Shown here: positions 47,093 through 56,403 of the stretch, piece by piece
How positions within the stretch are numbered: the stretch's first letter is position 1
Layout: every line of letters starts with the position of its first letter
Source: Candidatus Poseidoniales archaeon
GTDB taxonomy: Archaea > Thermoplasmatota > Poseidoniia > Poseidoniales > Poseidoniaceae
Length of the DNA: 60,347 nt
Direction of reading: 5' to 3'
NCBI GenBank assembly: GCA_003602475.1
Contig: QQSC01000004.1
Location: forward strand, 9,691 to 70,037
Translations under genes and position numbers: made by a program
The notes under the pieces: model-generated
The model's input: only the letters and a program-made list of their open reading frames with translations
Database searches by the model: none
Told to the model about the DNA's origin: nothing

Positions 47093-48481
47093 ATGGAAAC
47101 CATGGGAGAGCCTCGCACTGGAGCGGATGTGGTGTGGAAGCAACCCATTGAGACGGGTGATGTGCCTGAATCGGGCACTTCCTTCGACGCCATCGTGGTT
47201 GGTGGTGGGCCGGGTGGCGCTTCTGCAGCAGGGTACCTTGCGATGGAAGGTCAAAAGGTGCTCCTCATCGAAAAAGAAGTTTGGCCCAGAGACAAAATCT
47301 GCGGGGATGCGGTTGGAGGGAAATCCCTCAGCCATGTTCGGGCATTGGGCGTCAAAGAAACCCTTGAGGCCACTCCTCACTTTCGTGTGACAGGAATCGT
47401 CTTTTCATCCCCAAAGGGCCACAACGTCCGCGTGGCGCTGCCCGAAGAGGATGTTCAACGCCTTGAGGCTGGGTATGCTCTGCCTCGCCAGCAATTTGAC
47501 CATCTGCTGTTTGATCAAGTCCAACAGTTGGTGCGCAACAACGGCGGTGCTGTTGTCCAAGGCGGTGACGTGCGCAACGTGCTGTACGACGATGGTGCAG
47601 GTGGGCAGGACCCGGGTGCGGGAACGGCCGACCAACGGCATGCGACGGGTGTCGAAGTGCGAATAGGGGGGCGAAACGGCCCCACCCACACCTATCTTGC
47701 AGGCAACATCGTTGGGGCTGCGGGCTACCGCTGTCCCGTCGCTAAATCAATGCTGGAAGAATCCTATGAGGAACCCATGCTCGACCGCGACCATTATTGC
47801 GCCGGATACCGAGAATACTGGCGCAACGTGAAGGGATGTGAAGACAACGTAGGGGACATCGAGATCCACTTTGTGGACACGATCATCCCGGGCTATTTCT
47901 GGCTCTTCCCTGTGGCTGAAGGCGTGGTCAACGTTGGTGTTGGCATGGTCATGTCGTTGCTTGACAAGCAGTCGAAGAAGTTGAAAGCGCTTCAGACAGA
48001 GGTGATCGCAGAACATCCGTTGTTCAAAGAGCGGTTTGCGGACGCCTCCTTAATCCCAGGTACTGGCAAGGGATGGCAGTTGCCTTTTGGCTCCCCAAGA
48101 AAGAAATCCAGCCGACAACCGCGACGCTCTGCAGCCAACGGGGTGTTTTTGGTTGGTGATGCAGCGTCCTTGGTGGATCCGTTTAGCGGGGAAGGGGTTG
48201 GCAATGCCTTGGTGAGCGGTGAAATGGCCGCAGACCATATTTTGAATCACAAATCTCCTGAAGCCTACCAAGAAGCGTTGTGGACTGCCTTAGGGCCAGA
48301 ATTGACGAACTCTTTCCGGATGCAAAAAATGAGTCGACGAGGATGGCTCTTGAATTGGTTCGTGAGCAAGGCAGCAAAAAAGCCGGCCATCCAAGAAATG
48401 ATGACGGAGATGATTGCCAGCAAGGAAGCACAGGAAAATCTTCATTCTCCATGGTTCATGTTCAAGACCTTGATGTTCTAA
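47093..48481 (+). CDS. geranylgeranyl reductase-family FAD oxidoreductase
   Basis: FDAIVVGGGPGGASAAGYLAMEGQKVLLIEKEVWPRDKICGDAVGG; VFLVGDAASLVDPFSGEGVGNAL. Confidence 0.9.
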   Translation: METMGEPRTGADVVWKQPIETGDVPESGTSFDAIVVGGGPGGASAAGYLAMEGQKVLLIEKEVWPRDKICGDAVGGKSLSHVRALGVKETLEATPHFRVTGIVFSSPKGHNVRVALPEEDVQRLEAGYALPRQQFDHLLFDQVQQLVRNNGGAVVQGGDVRNVLYDDGAGGQDPGAGTADQRHATGVEVRIGGRNGPTHTYLAGNIVGAAGYRCPVAKSMLEESYEEPMLDRDHYCAGYREYWRNVKGCEDNVGDIEIHFVDTIIPGYFWLFPVAEGVVNVGVGMVMSLLDKQSKKLKALQTEVIAEHPLFKERFADASLIPGTGKGWQLPFGSPRKKSSRQPRRSAANGVFLVGDAASLVDPFSGEGVGNALVSGEMAADHILNHKSPEAYQEALWTALGPELTNSFRMQKMSRRGWLLNWFVSKAAKKPAIQEMMTEMIASKEAQENLHSPWFMFKTLMF

Positions 48482-48490
48482 GGTGAAACC

Positions 48491-49279
48491 ATGGACGCTT
48501 CCCTTGACGGAATCAAAGCGGTGTTTCTCGATCTTGACGGCACCATCTACCTTGGCGGCGAACTCATCGACGGGGCTCAAGCTTTTCTTGAGCGCTGTCA
48601 AGCGCAAGGTGTTCAGCGGTATTTCTTGTCGAACAATTCCTCGAAGTCTGTGGACCAGTATCTGGTTAAACTGCATGCTTTGGGGCTGGAAGCCAACGCT
48701 GAGGACGTCCTCCTGTCGACGCACGATTTGTTGTCGTGGTTGGGCGACCACGGTATCACGAACACCTGGCTGGTGGGAACTGAAGGCATGAGAGCGATGT
48801 TGGAGGCGAAAGGCATCGAAACCTCGAGCAAGGCTCCTGATTACGTGGTGCTGGGTTACGATACGGAATTGACGTACGAAAAAATCGCCGTAGCGAGTGA
48901 ACACCTCCATGCCGGCGTGCCTTTGGTGGCCAGCCATCCCGACATGGTGTGCCCAAGCCCAAAGGGAGGCTTGCCGGATGTGGGTGCGTACTTGGCGATG
49001 TTCAAAGCCACTGCCGGCGTTGACCCTGTTCACATCACGGGGAAACCCAACCCGGGCATGATTCTTCACAAAATCCACGCTCTTGGTTTGAATCCAGAGG
49101 AATGTGCAATGGTGGGTGACCGATTGTACACGGACATGGCCATGGCCCATCGGGCTGGGGTTGTTGGGGTCCTCGTCCTTTCGGGCGAAGCAACGCTGGA
49201 CGACGTGTCTGGCCTTCCTGAAGGTGCAGAGCAACGCCCGGCGATTGTCGTCAACAGCGTGGACAATCTTCTCAGGTGA
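48491..49279 (+). CDS. HAD-superfamily NagD-like phosphatase
   Basis: GIKAVFLDLDGTIYLGGELIDGA, FLSNNSSKS, GKPNPGMI, AMVGDRLYTDMAMAHRAG. Confidence 0.93.
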   Translation: MDASLDGIKAVFLDLDGTIYLGGELIDGAQAFLERCQAQGVQRYFLSNNSSKSVDQYLVKLHALGLEANAEDVLLSTHDLLSWLGDHGITNTWLVGTEGMRAMLEAKGIETSSKAPDYVVLGYDTELTYEKIAVASEHLHAGVPLVASHPDMVCPSPKGGLPDVGAYLAMFKATAGVDPVHITGKPNPGMILHKIHALGLNPEECAMVGDRLYTDMAMAHRAGVVGVLVLSGEATLDDVSGLPEGAEQRPAIVVNSVDNLLR

Positions 49280-49283
49280 AGCC

Positions 49284-50162
49284 ATGTTGTGGAAAGAGCG
49301 GTGGTCGTGGTGGCGCGAACGGCGAAGACACCACGCGCCCGACGACATCCATCGAGCAGGCGATTTGGCTGAACAACGGCTCAGCAAGTTGTGCCGAGCC
49401 GCCGGTAAAGCCAACGGATGGCACGTGTTTGAATCGGTGAGGATTCCCGATGAAGAACAGGGAGGAAAACGAGAGATCGATTTGGTGATCTTGGGCGGCC
49501 ACACCCTGCTTGTGATTGAGCAAAAACACTGGTCGGGTTCCTTCGCCATCAATGACGAGGAGGAGTTCATCCAAGAGCGGAACAACGGCACGTCGCACAA
49601 TCACAGCACGGTCGCGAAACGCATTGAACGAAAAGCTAGAATGTTGGCGGAAATGATCAACATCGCTGACCTCAAGGTCGAGGTGTTGCTCGCATTTACA
49701 CACCCAAAACTGGAATGGCCCAAGAACGTGAACAGGTTGAGCAGTGAAGTGCTTGATGAGCGGGGGATGATCGATCGGCTCGAGCACGTGAATCCCGGTG
49801 CATTGTGCACCGAAGGTTTGGCCTTCATGAACAAAACGTCAACATGGGATGAAGTGGTGTTGTTCGGTGGGTTGGTCAAGAAAGGAGATGTTCTTGACTT
49901 CGGCCTTGGAGAAGAGGTCAACGAATGGATGCTGCGCTCGACGGAAGCCGTGGAGGTTGACATTCAACACCGCCGCGGTATCTTTTCACTCTGGGCGGCC
50001 CAACCCAGCGTGGCTGTTGTCAAGCAAGGGGAACGGGGCATGAGCATCACCCTCCCTAGGACGGCGACCATGAAGATGCACGTGGTCGGGCAACCGTCTC
50101 CGGAATCGGTGCCTTGGTCAACCCTCGAACGAATACAGCTCTCGGCCAACCGAGCCGTATGA
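49284..50162 (+). CDS. NERD-domain (nuclease-related) protein
   Basis: GDLAEQRLSKL...KREIDLVILGGHTLLVIEQKHWSGSF: PD-(D/E)xK-like core of NERD proteins. Confidence 0.75.
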   Translation: MLWKERWSWWRERRRHHAPDDIHRAGDLAEQRLSKLCRAAGKANGWHVFESVRIPDEEQGGKREIDLVILGGHTLLVIEQKHWSGSFAINDEEEFIQERNNGTSHNHSTVAKRIERKARMLAEMINIADLKVEVLLAFTHPKLEWPKNVNRLSSEVLDERGMIDRLEHVNPGALCTEGLAFMNKTSTWDEVVLFGGLVKKGDVLDFGLGEEVNEWMLRSTEAVEVDIQHRRGIFSLWAAQPSVAVVKQGERGMSITLPRTATMKMHVVGQPSPESVPWSTLERIQLSANRAV

Positions 50163-50204
50163 ACATCGGAAGGGTTCAAACCTCAAGCGCTGAGGTCGCA
50201 ACCG

Positions 50205-50501
50205 ATGGCGGAACCTTGGATTGAGGCCATTGGCTTGTTCGCCGGTGCACTTGGCATCGTTGCCTGGGTGCCCCAAATTCGAGAGGTGTGGATTCATGGC
50301 CGCCATGAAGGCATCTCCGTCACCTCATTTTCTGTGGTGTCGGTGGCGTTGATGCTGTGGCTGGTGTACGGTATTTTGGTGAATTCATTGGCCATGATGG
50401 TGGCCAATGTTGCCACCCTTGGCGTGATCTTTCTCATTCTCGCAGGCGTGATCCGACTTCGGAGGAAAGAAGCGGTGACTGAAGGCCACAATGAGCCCTG
50501 A
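50205..50501 (+). CDS. SemiSWEET-like PQ-loop transporter
   Basis: Three TMs; IVAWVPQIREVWIHGRHEGISVTSFSV. Confidence 0.85.
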   Translation: MAEPWIEAIGLFAGALGIVAWVPQIREVWIHGRHEGISVTSFSVVSVALMLWLVYGILVNSLAMMVANVATLGVIFLILAGVIRLRRKEAVTEGHNEP

Positions 50502-50504
50502 ACA

Positions 50505-51515
50505 TCAGCAAACAGATTTTGTGGTCTCCACGATGACGGCGCCGATTTTGTAGGGGTCACCGTTTGATGCTGGTCGGCGGTCCTCAAGACGACCAATCCA
50601 CCCGTCGGTAGGCACAGAAGCAGGTACGCGGATGGAGGCTCCTCGGTCCGAAACACCGTATGAAAATTCGTCAATGGCTTGTGTTTCGTGCAGGCCAGTC
50701 AAGCGTTCTTCGTTGTGAGCGCCGTAGACCGCCATGTGCTTCTCGATGTTGCGGCCAAAGGCTTCACATATGCTGTCAAACAGGTCCTTGCCCCCTTCAT
50801 CCCTCATCTTTCCGTTGGAAAAATTGGCGTGCATGCCCGATCCGTTCCAATCGCCTTTGATGGGTTTTGGATGGTAATCAATGTAGTACCCGTAGTCTTC
50901 AGTCAGGCGGTCAAGGAGGTATCTGGCGACCCACAACTCGTCACCTGCTCGCTTGGCGCTCTTCGCGAAGACCTGGAACTCCCATTGGCCACAGGCGACT
51001 TCTTGATTGATGCCTTCGAAGTTGATGCCTGCTTCCAAGCAGAGATCAGCGTGCTGTTCCACGAGCGACCGGCCGTGGGTGTTCTTGCCACCAACCGAAC
51101 AGTAGTAGAGGCCTTGAGGGCCGGGGTAGCCACCCACCGGGAAGCCAAGAGGCAGTTCAGTAGCCGTGTCCATGATGAAGTATTCCTGCTCAAATCCGAA
51201 CCAAAAGTCTGCATCATCATCGTCGATGGTGGCTCGCCCGTTGCTGGGGTGGGGCGTGCCGTCAGGGTTCATGACCTCGCACATCACAAGGAAACCGTTC
51301 ACGCGTTGTGGGTCGGGAAAAATGGCCACAGGTTCGAGCAAGCAATCGGATGCACCGCCTTCGGCTTGTCGGGTTGAGGAGCCGTCAAACATCCAAACGG
51401 GGCATTCTTCAAGGGTGCCTTCGAAATTTGATCTAACCATTGTCTTGCTTCGCATGTTCTGCGTTGGTTCGTATCCGTCAAGCCAAATGTACTCCAGTTT
51501 TGCTTTATCCATCAT
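50505..51515 (-). CDS. glnA: glutamine synthetase, eukaryotic-type (GSII)
   Basis: LEYIWLDG, CPVWMFDGSSTRQAEGGASDCLLEPVA, FGFEQEYFI, NFEGINQEVACGQWEFQV, DWNGSGMHANFS. Confidence 0.93.
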   Translation of the reverse strand: MMDKAKLEYIWLDGYEPTQNMRSKTMVRSNFEGTLEECPVWMFDGSSTRQAEGGASDCLLEPVAIFPDPQRVNGFLVMCEVMNPDGTPHPSNGRATIDDDDADFWFGFEQEYFIMDTATELPLGFPVGGYPGPQGLYYCSVGGKNTHGRSLVEQHADLCLEAGINFEGINQEVACGQWEFQVFAKSAKRAGDELWVARYLLDRLTEDYGYYIDYHPKPIKGDWNGSGMHANFSNGKMRDEGGKDLFDSICEAFGRNIEKHMAVYGAHNEERLTGLHETQAIDEFSYGVSDRGASIRVPASVPTDGWIGRLEDRRPASNGDPYKIGAVIVETTKSVC

Positions 51516-51757
51516 GGGTATCAGATGCCCTGCAGCCGAGACGGTATATGAATCATGCGAACATATTTTTCTCTTATCCTTAAGATGATGCACATACTTA
51601 CAACTTTTTCTTGGTTAAATGTTCAATTTTATGCGTGTGTGGGAATTTCCAGATGTTCATTTGAAAAATTGTTGGCGAAAATCCTAATCAAACGACCAAA
51701 ATCGGCGTTTTTAGCCTGTTCTTGAACAACATCCTTCGCCGGATGCTTCGCCGAGAT

Positions 51758-53533
51758 TCAACCGTTGTTCGCAGCATCCTCGCCTTGAGGGGTGATGAGA
51801 ACGGTAGAACCGTCTCGATCGATCACAGGGAGCGTGAGGGTACCTCCGTTTACCGTGATGGGGCAGGCGTTGGAACATGCGGGCGGGAGGTAATCCTCGC
51901 CGCTTTGACTGAGAACGAGTTCAAGCGCATGCCCCGCGGGCAACAGAACGTCCATTCCTTGGAATTCCATCAGCATGGTCACTGGGGCAAAGGGCACCAC
52001 GGTTTGAGCGTCGTAACCTCCGGCATGGTAGCGCACGTCCATCGTGGCATGACCGAATCGGACACCGCTGTCGGCATCGCGAAGTTCAGCAAAAATTTGC
52101 CCGCCGTCAAACGATGGAGCCACCTCGAGATGGAGGGTGGCCAGACCGCTGATGTGGACGTCACGATCGGCGGATATCGGCGCACAGTCGGCCGTAACGG
52201 TCGAGGAACTCCCGACCGAGCCGGCAAAGGTGCAATCCGCTGATGTCCAAACCGCATCAAGGGGCGGCCACGTCTCTTCAACACGCCATTCACCGTCGTT
52301 GCGTTGAATTTGTGCGTGAAGCGCTGGGGGTTCACCGATGCCTTTGAGGTAATACTCCATCCATTCGAACAGGTCTTGACCCCAATCCCATCGTGTCATG
52401 TTCTGAATGGCTTCACCGCCGTAACCTGAGGCTTGGGCGTTGTGCTTGACCCATTGGTCGGGATAATTGTGTTCCCACTGGCCCAACATGCCGCCCACCT
52501 CGTACCCTGCATCGATGTAAGCTTGGTACCAGTTTGTTCCTGGTGGCCCGCCAAACACTTGGTGGGGGTCGACGTTCCAGTCTTGCATGCCCTGAACCCA
52601 GTAAATGCTCCCGTTGTACCTCCCCAACGCTTTGTCGATGTGGCTTCGTTCGTCGTAGTAGTTGTCCATGTAAGGGTCCAATTCGCCCAATCCGTAGCGT
52701 GTTGGCCCAGCAAGGAATCCTTCGAGAACATCCCCGCACAAGTTGTCAAGGTCGTTGCTGTCGTAATCGAGGATTGACCCGCCGTAGTTGGAATGCATCA
52801 CTTGACTTCTGGCCTCCGCACTGCCGTTCTTGTACAGCAACGGACCGAGTGCAGTGGTGCCTGAAATGGGAACGATGGTCTTCAGGTACTCGCTTCCTTG
52901 GGCTGCTGCTTCCCACGCCGTCGCTCCCTCGTAGGATTTCCCATAAATTGCAACGTGGCCGTTGCTCCAGTTTTGTGTACCCAACCACTCTACCGCTGCA
53001 TGAATCCCTTGGCCTTCGCCATCTCCACGGTAATCGAAGCAACCGGTGCTTTCCTCTGTGGCAAAAACGGCAACCTGAGCCAAGGCGTATCCGTGTGGAA
53101 TGAAATTGTCGTAAATGAATTCTCCACGACCTGCTCCAACAACGTTGGTCGGGGAGGATTGGCTACCGGGAGAGCCGTAGTCAAAGTACGGGCTTACAAC
53201 CGCAATAACCGGCACCTGTTCCCCCGCTTCAGTGTTGGAAGGAAGCCAGTACGAAAGGTGGACTTCGGCATCGTTTGGCCCACCTTCCCACGTTCCGCTC
53301 GTGTCAACCGAAATCGTTGCTTCTTGAACCGGAAGAGGATCGTTGGGGCCGTCTTGGAGAACCCTTGCGTACGAACCGGACCAGTTCCACTCCAATGTAT
53401 GGCGGTCCCAAAGAGAAGGATACATGCCCTCGTCGTTGTCGGAATCCGCTGTTTCGGTTTCGCCAAAACAACCCGAAAGAGGGAGCAGAAGAAGCAACAT
53501 CACCACGGTCATGGCCTGTCGCATGATGGGCAC
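51758..53533 (-). CDS. CocE/NonD (S15/X-Pro dipeptidyl-peptidase)-like lipoprotein
   Basis: Lipobox LLPLSGCFGE; VAIYGKSYEGATAWEAAAQ nucleophile region; PVDPHQ-like MQDWNVDPHQVFGGP; C-terminal jelly-roll-like domain. Confidence 0.85.
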   Translation of the reverse strand: MPIMRQAMTVVMLLLLLPLSGCFGETETADSDNDEGMYPSLWDRHTLEWNWSGSYARVLQDGPNDPLPVQEATISVDTSGTWEGGPNDAEVHLSYWLPSNTEAGEQVPVIAVVSPYFDYGSPGSQSSPTNVVGAGRGEFIYDNFIPHGYALAQVAVFATEESTGCFDYRGDGEGQGIHAAVEWLGTQNWSNGHVAIYGKSYEGATAWEAAAQGSEYLKTIVPISGTTALGPLLYKNGSAEARSQVMHSNYGGSILDYDSNDLDNLCGDVLEGFLAGPTRYGLGELDPYMDNYYDERSHIDKALGRYNGSIYWVQGMQDWNVDPHQVFGGPPGTNWYQAYIDAGYEVGGMLGQWEHNYPDQWVKHNAQASGYGGEAIQNMTRWDWGQDLFEWMEYYLKGIGEPPALHAQIQRNDGEWRVEETWPPLDAVWTSADCTFAGSVGSSSTVTADCAPISADRDVHISGLATLHLEVAPSFDGGQIFAELRDADSGVRFGHATMDVRYHAGGYDAQTVVPFAPVTMLMEFQGMDVLLPAGHALELVLSQSGEDYLPPACSNACPITVNGGTLTLPVIDRDGSTVLITPQGEDAANNG

Positions 53534-53614
53534 AAGTTCGCAGGCATCAAGAAGGTGATGTTTCCGCGGTCAAGGCCTTGCGCCACAACCCTTGAGGCCT
53601 GAGGCCATGTCCCA

Positions 53615-54424
53615 TTGGGCATGAACGCAGAAGAGGTGTGGGGCGAGCGATGGGTTTCAGCCACCGCACCAATGGCCCGCCGGTACATGGAAACGGCCGT
53701 CCGAAAGTCATCGCTCGTGTGTCTTGCTGCCGACCGCAACACCATGACCGGTCTGTTCAACCTCATCGACGACGTGGCTGACCATGTGGTGGCGTTGAAG
53801 ACCCACGTCGATTTGGTCGACGATTGGTCACCTGAAGCATGGGACGAATTTTGTTCAAAGGCCACCGCCGCCGATCTGCTGATTTTTGAAGACAGGAAGT
53901 TCGCTGACATTGGGAAGATCAGTCGCTCCCAGATGGCCGGACAATACAACATTCGAACCTGGGCTGACCTCGTGACGGCCCACCTCATCAGTGGACCGGA
54001 CATCGTTGATGGTCTGCAAGCAGGATGGGGCGATGCGGGGCGCCAAGGTGGCGTTCTTCTGCTCGCTCAGATGTCCAGCAGAGGCAACCTCCTCCAGCCC
54101 GACTACACCGAGCAAGTGGTCGTCAAAGGCAAAGCTCACGATGGTGTGCTTGGGTTCATCGGGAACGGTTCGCGCCCTGCTGAATTGAACGAGTTACGAA
54201 CAATGGTGGGTGAGGGGAAACTCATCTGGACGCCGGGGGTAAACCTCGCCGTTGGTGACGGCGACATGGGCCAACGCTACGGGGATCCAACCGAAGCCGT
54301 CGTGGCGGGCTCGGATTGCATCATCGTCGGATCTGGAATTCATCAGGCCGAGAACCCTGGATTGGCAGCAAAGGCCTATGCCAGAGCCTCATGGGAAGGC
54401 TTGATGGCGAGAAACGGATTGTGA
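53615..54424 (+). CDS. pyrF: orotidine 5'-phosphate decarboxylase
   Basis: ALKTHVDLVDDW, LLIFEDRKFADIG catalytic DxKxxD-type, TPGVNL, IIVGSGIHQAENP. Confidence 0.93.
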   Translation: MGMNAEEVWGERWVSATAPMARRYMETAVRKSSLVCLAADRNTMTGLFNLIDDVADHVVALKTHVDLVDDWSPEAWDEFCSKATAADLLIFEDRKFADIGKISRSQMAGQYNIRTWADLVTAHLISGPDIVDGLQAGWGDAGRQGGVLLLAQMSSRGNLLQPDYTEQVVVKGKAHDGVLGFIGNGSRPAELNELRTMVGEGKLIWTPGVNLAVGDGDMGQRYGDPTEAVVAGSDCIIVGSGIHQAENPGLAAKAYARASWEGLMARNGL

Positions 54425-54429
54425 CCTGC

Positions 54430-54675
54430 ATGCTGCTTGATCTGACGATTGGGTTGGTTGGGTTGGCCTTCCCCTCGTGGTTGATTTGGCGCGCCTACCG
54501 AACTTCGGTGGAACTGGACCGGCGATTGACCAGCGGCGACGCCTCTTTGCTTACCGACGACCGGTTTACCGTGGATCGTGTGACGTTGGGGCCGCCAGGC
54601 ACCCAGCTGGTCGAGGATGTTCAATTTGTCATGGTTGCACCACCGGCACCCAACCGAGGTGAAGGTGTTGAATGA
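54430..54675 (+). CDS. hypothetical small membrane protein
   Basis: MLLDLTIGLVGLAFPSWLIWRAYRTSVELDRRL; one N-terminal TM. Confidence 0.4.
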   Translation: MLLDLTIGLVGLAFPSWLIWRAYRTSVELDRRLTSGDASLLTDDRFTVDRVTLGPPGTQLVEDVQFVMVAPPAPNRGEGVE

Positions 54676-54679
54676 GTTG

Positions 54680-55246
54680 ATGGAAATTGAACGGCGCTTT
54701 CTCGTGGATGGCAGGTACGATAAACCATGGAGAGACGGTGCACGTGTCTTCAACATTCAGCAACATTACGTCCCGTTTGAAGCCTTCACGGTCGTTGAAG
54801 GCTGGATGAATGGGTTTGGCCACCCTCTCACGACCATGACGGAAGAAGAAGTGGATGTTTGGTCGTCGTCAACATGGGTGATTCGGTTGAGAAAAATGAA
54901 TGAGCAACACATTCTCACCTGCAAATCTCGCCAAAGCCATGACTCGTCGCTGGAACTTGAGTGGACGGTGAGCAAGGAATGTTTTGATGCCGTGCTTGCC
55001 AACGGCCCGTTTCCTCATGTTCTCAAGACCCGTTACAAGTGGGCTGCTCTGGATGAACATGTTTGGGAAATCGACGAATTCGAGGGTGCTTTGGCAGGCG
55101 TCGTGCTTGCGGAAATTGAACTGTCGCAAAGCGACCAGGCGTTTGAGACGCCGGAATGGGTTGGCCACGAAGTCACGGGTTTGGAATCTTGGTCCAACAA
55201 CGCTCTTTCGAACATGCTGAGCCAGAAACACGCGCCTCAGGGTTGA
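54680..55246 (+). CDS. CYTH-domain protein
   Basis: MEIERRFLVDG, WVIRLRKMNEQHILTCKS, LKTRYKWAALDEHVWEIDEFEGALAGVVLAEIEL. Confidence 0.92.
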   Translation: MEIERRFLVDGRYDKPWRDGARVFNIQQHYVPFEAFTVVEGWMNGFGHPLTTMTEEEVDVWSSSTWVIRLRKMNEQHILTCKSRQSHDSSLELEWTVSKECFDAVLANGPFPHVLKTRYKWAALDEHVWEIDEFEGALAGVVLAEIELSQSDQAFETPEWVGHEVTGLESWSNNALSNMLSQKHAPQG

Positions 55247-56331
55247 GCAAACGCGAGGACGGCGTCCACAACTCGGGCGACTTCATCATCGGTCATTTCG
55301 TGAAACACCGGGATGGCCACAAGGCGATGAGCGATGTCGTCGGTTACTGGGAAGGATTCGTTGTGTTGGGGGTGTTGATTGTACACGTTCTGACGGTGGC
55401 ACGGTGTGCTGTAATAGATTCGTGAATCCACACCGTGGCGTTCCAGTGTTTTTTGTAGACCATCTGGATCCTCGGCCACCAAGCAGTATTGGTGCCAAGC
55501 ATGCTTGGTTCCGGGCCGAACGCTGGGTGTTGTCAAGCCCCGAATTCCATCAAATGCCTGATGGTAACGTTGAGCGATGGCTCTCCTTCGTTCTAGCCAA
55601 GAAGGTAAATGCGTCAATTGCACGCGCCCGATGGCCGCTGAAACCTCTGACATCCTGAAATTGGACCCGAGGCTTTGAGCCTCCAATCGAGCATCTCTTC
55701 CGTTGTTCACAAGGGCGTTCATTCGTGCCACCAAATCCACTCGATGTGTCATCATCATTCCACCCTCACCCCCGACGGCGAGGTTTTTGGACGGGAAGAA
55801 AGAGAAGCACGCCACGTCCCCAACCGCCCCCGCCATCGTACCGTTGGCAGACACTGCGCCGTGAGCTTGTGCAGCATCCTCGATGTAGGCGATGTTGTGT
55901 GATTTGCACCAAGCAGGGAGGCGATCATCGCTCATTTGACCAAACAGGTGAACGGCAATCACCGCTTTTGTTCTGGGTGTTCTTGCTTTTTCAAGAGCGC
56001 CCAAATCCACGCACCAGTACTCGGGTTCCACATCAACAAAAACGGGTGTGGCTCCGACCAAATTCACACAAGTGGCGGTGGAAATGTAGGTCAAAGAAGG
56101 AACCAGTACCTCGTCTCCCGGGCCAATGTCCAGCAGGTTCAGGGCCCCCCACAGCGCCACCGAACCGCTTTGGCATGGGGTGCCGCCATGGGCTCCGCAC
56201 ATCGCAGCAAATTCTTGACCAAACGCTTGGCCTTCCGGGCCTTTTACCCAGTGGCGTGAGTTGAGGGTTCGAACCGCTGCGGCCAGCATTTCATCGTCCC
56301 ACGTTGGCCGTGCCATGGGGATGTTCTGCAT
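55237..56331 (-). CDS. DegT/DnrJ/EryC1/StrS family aminotransferase
   Basis: VFVDVEPEYW, YIEDAAQAHGAV, DVACFSFFPSKNLAVGGEGGMM (PLP Lys), NFRMSEVSAAIG. Confidence 0.93.
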   Translation of the reverse strand: MQNIPMARPTWDDEMLAAAVRTLNSRHWVKGPEGQAFGQEFAAMCGAHGGTPCQSGSVALWGALNLLDIGPGDEVLVPSLTYISTATCVNLVGATPVFVDVEPEYWCVDLGALEKARTPRTKAVIAVHLFGQMSDDRLPAWCKSHNIAYIEDAAQAHGAVSANGTMAGAVGDVACFSFFPSKNLAVGGEGGMMMTHRVDLVARMNALVNNGRDARLEAQSLGSNFRMSEVSAAIGRVQLTHLPSWLERRRAIAQRYHQAFDGIRGLTTPSVRPGTKHAWHQYCLVAEDPDGLQKTLERHGVDSRIYYSTPCHRQNVYNQHPQHNESFPVTDDIAHRLVAIPVFHEMTDDEVARVVDAVLAFAQP

Positions 56332-56403
56332 GGGTCGGCCTCTGGTTCATCCTCCTTAGGTGTGCGTTTTCCCCGGCTCCTTCGTCGCGCCTTTGAAGAC
56401 CGG

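Noticed and set aside
48290-49600. 436-aa minus-strand ORF
   Set aside because: Antisense to the well-supported HAD phosphatase and flanking genes
49284-50162. NERD gene as part of a defence island
   Set aside because: Neighbours are metabolic (HAD phosphatase, SemiSWEET, glutamine synthetase); no other defence genes adjacent
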